In this document: positions 11,331 through 23,329 of the stretch, one piece after another
Layout: each line of letters starts with the position of its first letter
Position numbering within the stretch: position 1 is the stretch's first letter
Origin: Zygnema cylindricum
Taxonomy: Eukaryota; Streptophyta; Zygnematophyceae; Zygnematales; Zygnemataceae
NCBI GenBank assembly: GCA_037447655.1
Contig: JBBHKE010000030.1
Coordinates: 124,001-188,000 of the forward strand
DNA: 64,000 nucleotides
Direction of reading: 5' to 3'
Program-made: the position numbers and the translations under genes
Notes under the pieces: generated by a model
The model's database searches: none
Told to the model about the DNA's origin: nothing
The model's input: the letters and a program-made list of their open reading frames with translations, nothing else

Positions 11331-12320
11331 TGATGAAATTAAATGTTTTTTTATGTATTTTCTAGGTTTCTTAATTGATCTAAAATAAGGAGGAAAAAGT
11401 TGAGGCAGCCTGCTTCTAACTTTTCTCTCTAGCCCCTATACTTGTCGTAGTCACTAAAGGTTGGAGAGAAAGCTAGAGCCATGGCTGCCTATGCTTCCCC
11501 TAGAGTCAAAGGCCAGCCCTTTTGGTAAACTTACCAAAAAGGTTGACGGACACAGTATTTGAGCCTGGTACCTACCATCCGTCTAAGTAGCCTAGTGTCT
11601 TTACCATGTAGCCTAACACCTATGGCGAAGTATATAGGGTACGATAGCTACTTAAAGATGTGGAAATATAGAAGTTGATTAAATTGACGAACAGACCACA
11701 ATCACATAAGATAGAGTTAAATCGGGAAATAACACTTGTATTTTAAACGACCTTGAATTAAGGCCGATATCAATCAGACGGAAAAGGAAGAAACCGACAT
11801 CATGGAATAGACGATTTGGCGGTTTGCGATCACCGCCACCGTAGGTAACACGTGGCAATATGACATTGGATGGAGGCATCTTCGGGACATAACATGGAAA
11901 ATCCAGATATGGCAAGCGTCGTCTTCTTGGCCATGTCTTACAATGGCTGTACAGAAAGTACTCATGGCGAGGTACCATTCTGAACTGTACACTAATTTGA
12001 TTCGCTCTGTACTTCAATAGTTGAGGGATTAGAGAGAGGTTTGAGACTTAGGAGAATTAGAAATAGTCGCCTCTTCCCAGAGAGCTCCTATATAAAAAGT
12101 CATCTTTGACCATTGATAAATTACTGCTTGAGGAGAAAATTCAAGGATTTGTTTTGTAGCAGACTCAGAGGAATCTGCTCTTCTAAGGGGTGAAGTTTGG
12201 TTAGTCTGCATTCTGTCAAGGTGTCAATAATACTCACACAAAGACTTAGGGATTGAGGGTATTCTATAGGCTTCTGGTAAGTTGCCTACTCTGAGTACCC
12301 ATGGAGGTCTCACAGTTATA
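11331..12320 (+). repeat. 5' LTR of copia D
   Basis: 990 bp, starting TGATGAAATTAAATG and ending CACAGTTATA just before the primer site; the terminal CA has decayed to TA. The tRNA-like antisense segment is at about 11541-11605 (A-box-like TGGTAAAGACACTAGG, B-box-like GGCTCAAATAC on the minus strand). Confidence 0.88.
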
Positions 12321-12335
12321 GGTTATGAGCCCACC
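12321..12335 (+). other. Primer-binding site of copia D, half-tRNA(iMet) type
   Basis: GGTTATGAGCCCACC directly follows the LTR. GGTTATGAGCCC is the exact reverse complement of GGGCTCATAACC, the anticodon stem-loop of initiator Met-tRNA. This is the internal priming mode known from Drosophila copia, unlike the usual plant copia site (TGGTATCAGAGC) that pairs with the tRNA 3' end. The ATG inside the site is in frame with gag. Confidence 0.75.
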
Positions 12336-14622
12336 CTCTAGGGTACCCACATTCAATGGGACTGGGTTCAACTACAGGGAGAGTATGATGATACGAGCCC
12401 TATGTGAGAAAAGATTTTGGGGAATAGTGAGTGTGCGAGTAAAGCGCCCATCCGGTTTTATCCCTCCAGGGTTTGGAGGAAGCAAATTTGCTAGGAAACT
12501 ATATCCACCGCCATCAGAGGACTAAGAAAATGAAGAAAGCATCGTGATGGAAAAAAGGAAAGAAATAGAGAAAACCACTCCTATAGCAACCGATTTTGTT
12601 CTCATGTCTCCTGTTTTGAGGAATGAGGAGAAGGACATCGATACATGTGACTACAACAACGTGGCGTATGTTGTTTATGAAATGTTAGTTTCGTACTTAA
12701 GCCACATTTTGTGCGCACGCGACGGTTCGTGCGTAGATTATTACCGGAAGTATTGTGGTGGTACAAATGGAGGTTCGAATGGATTTGTGGATTGGGGGAG
12801 TAATTGTACGATTGAAATTAAAGGGATTAATTGAGTGGCTCGGAATACGTTTACAAATGGACGGCGGATCGCGAAGCGATCTGATGTGAAATTTATGAAA
12901 TGTTGAATATGAACGCCGCCGGTATGAAACGTCTTATTTGGAAAAGTGTACTTTATTTGCGAGAGGCATATTTATTGCCAAGGACGCAAGTTCGGTACGG
13001 TTTTATTTCGGTAAGTGGTCCGTGGTACATTTGGAGGGCGGACGGTGTCCGCCGATATTTCCAAAGGATTCTATTTTGATAATGTGGTATCAAGTGGACC
13101 GTACGTATGTGATGTCGGTTCATTACGTGGTTTCGTACTCAAGTGACTAATCAAGTTGATACTCAGTACGCGGATTTTACGGAAGCGTCGATGTAAATAT
13201 TTGGTTGAACATTGATGTGTCTTTTTGTGAATTAATTATTAGTGTAGATTTACTCACTTTGACATACCTTGAAGTATTCGGGTATACCGACATTAATAGA
13301 GGTAGCTGGTAGATAGCGTACGGCTGTTATGCCTCCGTACATTCATCAGTAAGCTCTTGTATATATTTGTAGGACTTCGTCATTTTAGGACATAGGAACT
13401 TTTTGGACCAAAAACTGTTTATGGTTTTTTTTGGTAATTTTATCTGAGGATTACTCTCAGATATGCAAGCGGAATTATCTGAAATTCTGCATGTGAGTTC
13501 CTAATTATATTTTTAATATTGTCACAAATTTTCATGTCTATTTTGTGCCTGGTCTGTGTTTTACTTTATTGTGAAGTTAGTCTGTCTGATCAAAGTTTTG
13601 GCAGACTGTTTTTCTGCAACTTTGACTAGATGATGTGATCAATCTATTTATTATTTTTGTCTGATACTTTGTGAGGTCATTTTATATCCTAGATAATATA
13701 TGTAAGTGTCGTTTCAGCTTGTTTTGGTAATTCTGTTGAATTCTGTGTTTATCCAAAGTAGGCTGTTTTTAGGGTAGTCTGTGGTGCTTCCTAGGGTGAA
13801 TCCATGGCTAGAAATGGCTATGGGCAACAGCGTCCAAGCATTTTATCCTCTGTCATCTCACACAAAGACTCGGAGGTCCTCATTTGCAGGTGGAAAGGGC
13901 ATCTGATCTGTGGGATGCGCTTATAAAGATGTAACGGAGCGATACGATTTAGGAACATAAGCTAGCAGAACAAAAGATCAATGGATACTTTCACAAAGGA
14001 GAGAAGATGCTCGATTTTTGCAATGAGCAAGCTATGCTTTTTATGGAGTAAGAGTGTGCCGGAAAAGTAGATTCCTAGAAGGCAAAGGTTCACTGCTTAC
14101 TCATGAAACTACCCGATGAGTATATAAACATTGTGAACCGAGTACACGATCTGTTGAAATCCAGGTGGATATGGAATTCGGTAGTTGGTATGATCCTCGT
14201 ACGAGAGAATACAATCAAAATCCGGAGGGGAGTTAAGAGTGGAGAAGCCTTAGCGGCCGGAGCAAGTTGGAAAAACAAAGATTCCCGAAAAGCCCTTAGA
14301 AGTCATGGAGGGGGAGACCAAAAAAAAACAATCCGATGAGTCTGGAACAAAGGAACCTAACGGGCTTTGTCATTTTTGGAAGAAACCCAGACATTACATA
14401 GCGGAATGTACCAAACTGACTAAACTTCAGATAAAGGAAGGGCAGACCGGGCGTCAGCCACGAGGGAAGAAAAAGGCACTTGTCAAACAGGTACTTGAGG
14501 AGGAATCCGATGAGGAGGACGACGAACCTCTTTTGGATGAGGAGTTGGAGGCAAATACACAAGTCAAAATTCCACGGAAGCATAAATGTGCTTTCGATGG
14601 ACTAAAAGGTGAAGGGGGCTAG
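12325..14622 (+). pseudogene. gag: Copia D gag, split by a solo LTR
   Basis: Starts at the ATG in the primer site (MSPPSRVPTFNGTGF). The first exon-like part runs to 12668. The frame resumes after the solo LTR at 13830 with KHFILCHLTQRLGG and SDLWDALIKM, which align with AKHLILRYVSKSIA and SEIWDTLIQIY in gag of B/C. Stops follow (for example near 13935 and 14050). The conserved MKLPDEYINIVNRVHD is at 14103 and a zinc knuckle CHFWKKPRHYIAEC at about 14368, where the second Cys of CX2C is Trp. It ends at TAG 14620. Confidence 0.85.
12669..13829. mobile_element. Solo LTR of an unidentified family (copy 1)
   Basis: A 1161-bp insertion starting TGTTGTTTATGAAA and ending GGGCAACA, flanked by GCGTA (12664-12668) and GCGTC (13830-13834), a 5-bp duplication with one mismatch. 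It interrupts gag of copia D cleanly. It is homologous over several hundred bases to 25775-27052 (shared GTGGAGGTTCGAA, GGATTTATGGATTGGGG-like, ATGGACGGCGGATCGCGAAG, GTGGACCGTAC blocks). Neither copy carries internal coding sequence, so both look like solo LTRs. Orientation is unknown. Confidence 0.8.
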
Positions 14623-17600
14623 AATGTGGTTTCAGGTGCCTCCATGCACATGTGTAAGGATAAGCATTTGTTCACTAAGTTGAGAAAGATTCCTACAGTA
14701 GAGATTGAATATGGGGATTGGGGGGTAGTTACCACTACTTATGAAAGATGGGTAGATTTGAAAGTCATAGTGGAAGGGAAAACCTCAATAGTTACATTCT
14801 CCGATGTATTGTCTATTCCGGAGTTAAACAAAAAACTTTATCTCTACATCTGTATTAGATGATAAAGGTTTTGAAACTAGCACCAGAAAATGAGTTTTTA
14901 TTGCTAGCTTTGAGGAAGATGTGTATTTCACTGCTGAGAAAGGTAGCAGAGGAATGTTCAGGCTTGCTTTAAGTAATGAAAAACTCAAACTTTACTATGC
15001 TGGTGTCAATGATATTATGTTGTGGCATAAGAGACTTGGGCATGTGAATCTAGAAAAGCTTAAAGAAATGAAAAAGATGGGAGTAGTTGTAAGTATACGC
15101 TTTAGGGAAAATGAGAATTAAAGTGATTGCAGTGGGTGTGGTCAGTGTAAAGCACATAGATTACCATTTCCAAATGAAGCAACCAATAAAGGAGAAAAAG
15201 TTATTGATTTGGTACACACGGACATTTGAGTACTGGCAAAAGTGCCATCACCCGGAGGGAAAAGATTTATGCTAACCATTACCGATGATTGGTCTCGGTA
15301 CTCTGGGTATATTTTTTGAAATACAAATTAGAAACTCCGGTATTTCAAACAATATAAGGCATGGGCCGAGAAGCTTCACGAGACCTGAATAAAAACAGTA
15401 AAAAGTGACAATGGAGGGGAATATACTTTCAATCAGTTTGAGGAGTTTTTAAGAGAGGACGGTGTGCAACACCAAAAGATAGTTCCGAAAAGCCCGGAAC
15501 TGAATGGTGTTGCCGAGAGATAGAATAGGACACTCAATGATAGTGCCCAGAGTATGTTGTCAGATAAAAGGAAAGGAAAAAGATTTTGGGCCGAAGCTAT
15601 GAATTGTGCTAATTATTTGAGAAATAGAGTACTTACTTCGGCGGTGAAAGGCCAAACTCCATATGAGAAATGGACCGGCCGAAAACCATATCTATCTCAC
15701 TTAAAGGTTTTCCGTAGTAAAGTCTTCAGTTTAGATACAGATAAATCTAACTGGAAACTAGATCCTAAAGGGAAACCCGGATACTTGCTCGGATATGATG
15801 AGGATGTAAAAGGGTATAGAGTGTATGATCTAAAAAGAGAAGATATAATTCTAGTAAAGCACCTGGTAGCTATGGATGAAGGGAAGTTGGTAGATCCCTT
15901 CAAATCCTCAAAGTCAGTCAGAATCAGATTTGAGTCAGACAATTCTGATGACTTTCATCTTCCTAACTATCCGGGTCTCCAAAAAGATTATACTTTTGCA
16001 GGTTCAGATGATATTCTTCCACGTTCAAAAGAGACCGAGAAAGACTTGGACTTGGAAACACCGGTGACACCTATACCTGAAGCGGAAGACATAGTGGAAA
16101 CGGATATGTATCCGAGGGATAGGAGAGAAGTCGCGGTGATTCAAAAAATCCATGATAACCATCTATTCTGGCCGTAGATTTTGAGGGAGGGAGAAAGAGT
16201 ATCAAAAGGCTTGAAGAAAAACAAGTTCACAACAAGGTAACTAAACTTTCTCACCCAATCAACCTCAAACATATGGAGATGCAATGAACTGCCTGGAGAG
16301 AAAACGGTGGAAGATGGCTATTAATGAAGAGATGGTTTCAATCATGGGGGCTGATACATGGGAGTTGGTGGATTGTCCACCCGATCAAAAACCAATTGGA
16401 CGTAAGTGGGTTTTCAAATTAAAAGTGAATCCGGACAATACTATTGAGCAGTATAAGGCCCGGTAAGTGGCCAAAGGTTTTACTCAGAAATAGGGAATAG
16501 ACTACAAAGAAACGTTTTCTCCGGTCGTCAGATTTCCCTCGGTCCGGATACTTCTCAGTCTGGCACCTGCAGAAAACATGGAAGTACACCAGATAGACAT
16601 TAAGATAGCCTTTTTGCAAGTAGAATTAGAGGAGGAGATCTTCATGCAACAGCCGAAAGGATTCGTGGAACAAAGAGAGGAAAGTAAGGTATTCCGATTG
16701 ATCAAACCTCTCTATGGTTTTAAACAGGCGCCCATACAATGGAACTAGAAGCTTGATGAGTTCTTTACCGGTCCGAGATACATCAAGATAAATTAAAATC
16801 ATTTAATTTATGTTTTTGAAGATGAGGAAGGTGTCATATTTATTCCAATCTATGTTAATGATTTGCTTGTTCTGAGTAAGTGAATCGAGAAAATCAACAA
16901 ACTTAAAACACATCTAAAGGGAAGATTTGAGATGAATGACATAGGGGGGCATGATATATTATGGGAATACAACTAGAGAGAGATAGAGAAAAGAGAATAA
17001 TTAGACTAACTCAAAAAGAGGCAATTTGATACATGTTGGAAAAATTTCAGATGGACAAAGCCAACAGTTGTACAACTCCCATGGATCTAAAGAAGGGAAG
17101 TCATGGGAGTGAGGAAGGAGACATCCTAATTCTAGATGATGAACTAGGTCCAGAAGAGAACAAGTTTATAAAGACAAGTAGTGGGCAGCGTGATTTATTT
17201 TATAAATTGTACCAGACCGGATTTGGCGGCAGCTGTAAGAGTACGAAGTAGGAGTCTGAATGCTCCTACCAAAAGGGATTGAAAGCAGCTAAAAGGGTCC
17301 CCAGATATCTCATAGGAAATAGGGATCTATAGATGCATCTGGGTGGGGAAACTCCATCACCAATCGGAGCATGCTACCATACGTTCGAAGAGAAGATTTA
17401 CATTTGGATATGTGTTGTATGTGGGGAATGGTGCTTGTTGCTAAAGCAGTAAGCAACAATAGGTCATTGATCAGTCCACCATGGAGGCAGAGTATATGGC
17501 ATCTTGCTTTGCTGTGAAGGAATTGATGTGGGTTAAATCCTTGTTTGGTGAATTGGGGCATCTTAAGAGTGGAATTCATAAAATTTTATAAGATAATGTA

Positions 17601-17822
17601 GCAGCAATTGCAATTGTTGCTAATTTTAAACATCACTTTAAAGCAAAGCACATGGATATCAGACTTAGCTTTGTTAGGGAAAAGGTGGAGAAAAAAATAA
17701 TAAGTCTAGAGTATAGACGAGAAAGTGAGGTGGTGGTAAACATGATAACAAAGCTTGAGCCATCTCCTAAATTATTTTTTTGCAAAGTGAAGTGTGGACT
17801 TAAACTTAAAAGAGACTAGAAA
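14623..17822 (+). pseudogene. pol: Copia D pol (protease-integrase-RT-RNase H)
   Basis: Protease at 14626: the active-site Asp of DSG is Val (VVSGASMHMCKDK), so it would be inactive. GAG-pre-integrase at 14921-15121 (MLWHKRLGHVNLEKLKEM). Integrase core 15125-15550 with several stops, then an open stretch 15554-16177 (FWAEAMNCANYLRNRVLTS, PGYLLGYDEDVKGYRVYDL). RT starts at 16284 (WELVDCPPDQKPIGRKWVF) with stops at about 16464 and 16491; the RT active site near 16850-16870 reads YVND, not YVDD. RNase H runs from about 17400 to 17760 with a deletion and stops. No part could act on its own. Confidence 0.85.
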
Positions 17823-17832
17823 ATAAGGGGAG

Positions 17833-18426
17833 TGTTGAAATTAAAACTTTTTTCATGTATTTTCTAGGTTTCTTAATTGCTCTAAAAGGAGGAGGAAAAA
17901 GCACAAGCAACATGCTTCTAACATTTCTCTCTAGCCCCCAGACTTGACGTAGTCACTGAAGGCTGGAGAAGAAGATAGAGCCATGGCTGCCTATGTTTCG
18001 CCTTCAGTCAAAAGGCAACCCATTTGGTAAACATACCAAAAAGGTTGACGGACACAAGATTTGATCCTTGTACCTACCGTCCGCCTAAGTAGCCTACCGT
18101 CGTTACCATGTAGCCTATCACCTGTGTCGAAGTATAAAGGGTACGATAGCTACTTAAAGATGTGGAAATATAGAATTTCATATAATCGACGAACGGACAA
18201 CAATCACATAGAGGTAGTTAGATAAAGTTACATCGAAAAATACTACTTAAATTTTAAACGGCCCTAAATTAAAGCCAATATCAATCAGACGACAAAAGAA
18301 GAAGCCGACATCAATTTTTTGTCAAGGTGTTAGTAATACTCACACAAAGAATATGGGATTGAGGATATCCTAGGGGCTTCAGGTAAGTTGCCTACTCTGA
18401 GTACCAATGGAGGTCTCAGAGTTACA
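17833..18426 (+). repeat. 3' LTR of copia D (internally deleted)
   Basis: 594 bp, starting TGTTGAAATTAAAAC and ending GAGTTACA. Relative to the 5' LTR it lacks about 400 bp, joined near 18316 (CCGACATCAA to TTTTTTGTCAAGG). Its tRNA-like antisense segment (about 18045-18110) includes a T-arm with a perfect 5-bp stem, ACAAG-GATCAAAT-CTTGT. Confidence 0.88.
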
Positions 18427-18431
18427 CGTAC

Positions 18432-19835
18432 GGGGAATGGGAGGACAACCAGCCGGATCATATCGTTGTATTTTAACCTAGGAGCACAACGCACTTTAGT
18501 TCACCTCAAACGGAGGGTTGAACGGGTGAGTTAGGCCGTTGCAACGGTGGCAGCTCCATGACATGGCATCTGTTCTATGTAGCTCTAGCGCAGGAGTACA
18601 TTGTGGAAATTCACGTAAATTTTGGGATTGTCCTGTAGATTATTCTGTTAGCCGTCAGTAGGATGTCAATTTAGATTAAACAAGCGGGCAGAGCATTTTA
18701 CACAAGTCAAAGTTAGGCTTCCATCAATCGAATTTGTTGCCTACGGACCTTTGGCTACAAACGCCAAGCCAATCGCCTAACTTTTTGCAGTGAGTGTAAC
18801 ACAACGTGTTTTCTCTTATGTCAGTGCGATAACAATTGTTGGCCGCTGATTGGCTTCTGGCATTGCTTTGACTTTTGCACTCGCAGTAGGATAAACCTTG
18901 GTTGTATGAGGCACTTGGGGCCAAAAGAGACAGGTTGCTTTTTCAGTACTATCTCGTGAGAAAATCCCCAAAAAATCTAATCAATCTTTCTGTTGGAGAA
19001 GTGTTGCATTGCGTCGTGGACTCTGTTGCCGTCATTGTTTTGGATTGTCTTTTGTGGAAATTGTAGCTCGGGTGGGTGGTTGGCACTATCCTTTCTTTGG
19101 GTGGTTTGTACTTTTGCTATTTGAAACTAAGAAGAGTCTAGTCGGATCCTTTCAGTGGAACCGAGGGGTGAGGGAGAATCATATTTGTCTTCCAAGCAAT
19201 ATGGAGAGGTTTCTTTTTCTGAGTTTTGTCATTGTTGCACTCGGGGGTATGTGAGCTTGCTTCACCATTATAATTGATTTGTATCTTTATTTCTATTCTT
19301 TGGGGCAAAGTGATATTGTTTTATTTGAAAGAGCCGATTTTTATTTTTTCTATATTTATGCGTGGAAGTTATTTGCGCACTATTGTGGGTGTCCTTAGTT
19401 TCTTTCGGGAGTTCTTGTGGGCCAGGTTTGACGACTCGCATTCCTTTTTTTATTCTTTGGAGAGTGCTCAAGCGTGTAACATATAGTGGGCTTTTGGTGA
19501 ATTAACACTATTATTTTGGGGGGTACATTGTACTTTTCTTTTTCACTTGCTCCCTCATTATTACCTATGCATATCCTTGGGAGGGAGGCGCTGAGAAGGG
19601 CATCATCACGCATCCGAGAACGCATCAGCATTTGGGGTGGATTGCAAGTCTCTTATGCACACCTCCTTGGACATCATACCTAAACCTCACAATTCCCATG
19701 CACGCTTGACAAGGCTGAGATGTCTTGCGAGGGTGGAAGAGCGTAATGGGCTGCAACATTAAACATACGGGCGCCCATTGTCCCAGGGGTCACTTCATAT
19801 CCAAGTTAAATAATTTTATGTACTCCAAAAATCCT
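18432..19835. other. Intergenic, unclassified repeat sequence
   Basis: Continuation of the sequence interrupted by copia D. The segment 19530-19710 is a second copy of the repeat at 11065-11250. No ORF here resembles a known family, and translated stretches such as 19009-19254 show no motif. Confidence 0.5.
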
Positions 19836-19839
19836 CTTG

Positions 19840-20578
19840 CGCGGGTGACATTTCAAGCCCGCTGCTTGGAGGGCCCGGAGGACAATCTGGGTATGCCCTA
19901 AGTGCTCGTCAAAGGTCTTAGAGAAAATAATGACATCTTCAGTATAACACCGGGCATAATCGATTCCCGAGATAGCTTGGACCATCGCCCGTTAAATTTT
20001 GGCCGATGCATTCTTGAGCCCGAAAGGCATGTAAATCCACTCATACAGTCTAAAGCTTGCTTGCACAAAATGTCGTTCTCTCCCAGTGCTTTTGTTCCAT
20101 GGCAATCTCGTGAAATCTATTTTTCATGTCCAAAGTGGAGTAGATGGTGGCACCAGCAAGAGAGTCAAATATCTCTTCCGAAGTCGGCATAGGATACCGA
20201 TCACAAAATAGTGGTCGTGTTTAGCATGCGATTATCCCCACCCATCCAGAAATCTACAATTTTCCCGGCCGAGTCTTTCTTGGGAGGTAGAACTGTCGAG
20301 GAAGCGAACCCATGTAGTCGTATACTTTTATGAAAAAATTTGGCTTCCACAAAAGTTTGGAATTTTGCCGTGATGAATTCCTTTTCCTTAATGCTGAGAA
20401 GATACCACATCTGCCAAACAGAAGCCGTGTCGTTGATCAAATCGGTTCGGAAAGCGGTTCCTTTGTAGATGCCGACAACTGTTTCTGACCATGAGAATAC
20501 CTGCTTAGTTTTGGCCAATAATTTGGAGATCTGGGCCTTTTGCTGAGAGTCCAATTGCTCTCCTAAGGTCCAATCCAT
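19840..20578 (-). pseudogene. pol: Ty3/gypsy reverse transcriptase relic
   Basis: On the minus strand 20578-20201 begins MDWTLGEQLDSQQKAQISK, with LLAKTKQVFSWSE and VLPPKKDSAGKIVDFWMGG, the start of a gypsy RT (LL..Y.DVFAWS; VPKKDG..R.CVDYR). Downstream the homology continues in shifted frames (RYPMPTSEEIFDSLAGATI, STLDMKNRFHEIAM) to about 19840, with many stops. It lies on the same strand as the methyltransferase relic 1.6 kb upstream and may come from the same element. Confidence 0.7.
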
Positions 20579-20581
20579 TTC

Positions 20582-22185
20582 CCCAGGCTCAACAGCTGCT
20601 GTCCATAGCCTATTTCAGCCATGGATTACTCACCGAAGACACCCACAAACTACCCCAAAGACATATGTGTTTCAGACAACACATATTAATTCACAATTAC
20701 GAAAAGCTGTTAAAACTGCACCAGTATGTATTTTATACTAGACACTATAACCTCCCAAAATTATAGCCTCGTCCACAAAGGAACCCAAAAGATATGAGCT
20801 CTTAAGTTTCCAAAAAACAGTTGACAGCTTATCAAACTAACCAAGGAAACTTCTCACATAATTCTACAGAGAAAAAATAACATACTGAAACTACACACAC
20901 AGATAGTTTTTTGTTTATTAAGTATCTTCACAAAGTTTCATGCGAAAACGTCTATAATAATGATCACACCATCAGGTCAAATTTGCACAAAATCATTTTG
21001 CCCTTACTTTGATAAATTCAACTGTGATACTAAAAGTAATCTAAGTCCTACAAGTTTATACTAGCAGAGTAGGTAACTAGGTCCTACACTAATCGTGAAG
21101 CTACACTTGTCACTAAGTACTGTACACGATAAAACATTGTACATCTAATGTACGTGAGGTACGTCAAAACCCTAATTCTAACCTGTCGTTAAATGAAATA
21201 GTGAAACACTATTTTATAACGTACTAAAATACAAACAAATGTTTTTCAGATATTTAAATATACACGTCCGTACAGAAGAAGTTACAGATGCTTAGTCAGC
21301 ATAGTTCATATAAGTCCAACCAACTGTAGTCTTGTAGTACGAAGCACTTGAGTGCGTACGGCGTATAAGTCCAGCTGACTATTGTCATGCAGTACAAAAC
21401 ACCTGAGTGCGTACGGCATGCTTCGTCACTTGACGTCCCCCGCGAATCGCGTCCGTCAACACGATTCGAATCAGCGTTCCATGCTGAAATCGTACAATAC
21501 ATTTTCCGGATGTTTGATCCAAACTACGTCCGTCCGATTTTACGAATCTGCTCGTTCGATATTCGACACGTGTATGTGAGTGTCGGCGCCATCCCGAAAT
21601 ACTTGCAAATTCTTCATATGCCGACGGGTGTCTTTGTCGAAGTACGGTACACTCTTTTTGTCCTTATATTATTGTAACACTATTAGGGGTCAATAGTGGA
21701 GCGTTTTATACTCAAAAACATTCTAAGTACTAATCCCTCTCTCACTGACCTATTTACAGAGTACTAAAGTTTTCTAATAACAACAACAACCGCATAGGCT
21801 TCCGGTGGTCTTCCCCACAAGGTGATGTCAAATCCAACCCTACTTGTGGGTTGGCCTCTACCCCTCCGGTTAGGACACTACTGCTGACAACTTTCACTAA
21901 CCTATCCCCATCTGAGTCGCCGCTCCCCCCCACTCGAAAAACCCGCGGGTGTAGATTGTGAAATTTTCTCCGTCTCCTTTCTCTCCCACCCTCAAGTTGC
22001 AAATTTGCCTGCATCGCCAACATTCAAGGAGCTTGAAGGTAAATAGCCCAAGTTTTTGGGGATTGGAAACTGGAAACGCAAGCGCATGCTTGAGCACCGA
22101 TGTGATTGCATTTAAATCTATACTTTACCCTATTAAGCTACACCTCTAGAGGTTTGTAATACCAGGTGGGGCCGTAGTGTTTTTA
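20582..22185. other. Non-coding, AT-rich; small tandem duplication
   Basis: No gene recognised. At about 21305-21420 a unit of roughly 56 bp containing TATAAGTCCA and GAGTGCGTACGGC occurs twice in tandem. The stretch could be LTR or untranslated DNA of the gypsy/methyltransferase element, but no boundary is visible. Confidence 0.4.
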
Positions 22186-22189
22186 TGGA

Positions 22190-23170
22190 TTCCCATTGCT
22201 TGGTCTCGTTCAGCAATCGTTGGGGTTGTCCAAATTACCGCTTTGGGGTTCGATATGCATGGCTGTGAGGAAAGGAAACCAAGGTGGGGAGTGCTTTCCG
22301 TTGGAATCCTGGTCTATTGCACCGAAAGAAAGGGGAGCGGTCTGGTTTTGTCACGGATGTTTTCATCCTTTCTTTCCTAAGGATTTGCTGCACAGAATTT
22401 TGAGGATTTTGGGATTTGTTTCTATAAGAGTTGTCGAGGACGGGAAGCAGGATCATATTGGTCAAATATGCTTTTACTCGGTGCACTCAGGATCCAATCT
22501 GTGCGACATCAAAAACCAAAGAAGCTCCAAATATCAAGGTCACCTGATTCCAGGTGTCAACAACCTGTTTCAGTTTATCATCTCCCGACGGAACATTCTC
22601 CAAAACTTACCCCACTGGTGTGTTCGGAGCTGTTGTATCCACGAGATTAATTGGATCATCTGAAAAAATGTTCTCTTTCTACTATCCCAATGTCTTTTTC
22701 CTTCTTCTGCGAGGGAGTATCCTTGACAAGGCCATCCTGCCACTACTAAGTCCAGTCTCCCCAGACTCGCTAGATGAAATGTCATGATGTTGTCCACGTT
22801 CTAGGAAGACTTCGTGAGTTTTAAGAATAGGGACACTAGAAGGTTGAGGGTAGAGTTGGTGGAGCTGATGGAGGCGGTGTTCAATGACTACGCGAGCCTC
22901 GGGCGATATTTGCACAACTGAATATGTTTCCACCTTGTATCCCACTTTTAGAATCGCTTCTAATTCAAAAATGATTACGCAAAACAGAGAGAGGATCAGG
23001 AGTCCAAAATCGAGAATTCTTATGGACAACACTTGTGTGTCAAATTTGTGACCTTTAGGCAGGATCTCTGCAGATTTTGACCAAAGGCATGGAATAGTTT
23101 CCCAAGGTAATATAGTTGAATGAGCCTGATCTACCTCACGCCAAAGTGTGGCCATTTGTAATAACATTCC
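22190..23170 (-). pseudogene. Relic of a transposon-type C5 cytosine DNA methyltransferase
   Basis: Cytosine-5 DNA methyltransferases add methyl groups to DNA through a catalytic Cys in a PCQ motif. Read leftwards on the minus strand: a SAM-binding region (LEAILKVGYKVETYSVV, SPEARVV; motifs I-II, degraded), motif IV LDLVVAGWPCQGYSLAEEG with the catalytic Cys at about 22726-22737, DSR, motif VI VLENVPSGDD (about 22590-22605, in another frame), the GASLVFDVAQIGS region, HRVKAYLTNM (motif VIII region), and RKALPTLVSFPHSHAYR. At least two frameshifts and stops are present. I recall this WPCQG type from plant repeats linked to gypsy pol, and a gypsy RT relic follows on the same strand. A host gene is unlikely. 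Confidence 0.7.
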
Positions 23171-23329
23171 CTGATATTCCTCTTTCCACTGCTTGAAAAT
23201 GGGGAATTGCTAAATCTCCTCCGCTATATCCGAGGAGCTGGCGAAAAATTGCGCCGGAGAGGAGGTTGCATACACGGGGTAACACCTAGACACAAGGACA
23301 TTCGTTTTCCCCTTGTTGGGGAGCCACCA

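Larger units (their letters stand above)
11331..18426 (+). mobile_element. Copia D: complete, decayed Ty1/copia element
   Basis: Flanked by the exact 5-bp duplication CGTAC (11326-11330 and 18427-18431). It has 5' LTR 11331-12320, primer site, gag, protease, integrase, RT, RNase H, polypurine tract (AAATAAGGGGAG) and 3' LTR 17833-18426. All pol domains are present in order but each has stops. A foreign solo LTR (12669-13829) splits gag. The 3' LTR is about 400 bp shorter than the 5' LTR. Confidence 0.92.

Noticed and set aside
22190-23170. Host DNA methyltransferase gene
   Set aside because: Frameshifts, no introns matching the breaks, and surrounding retrotransposon relics point to element-derived sequence.
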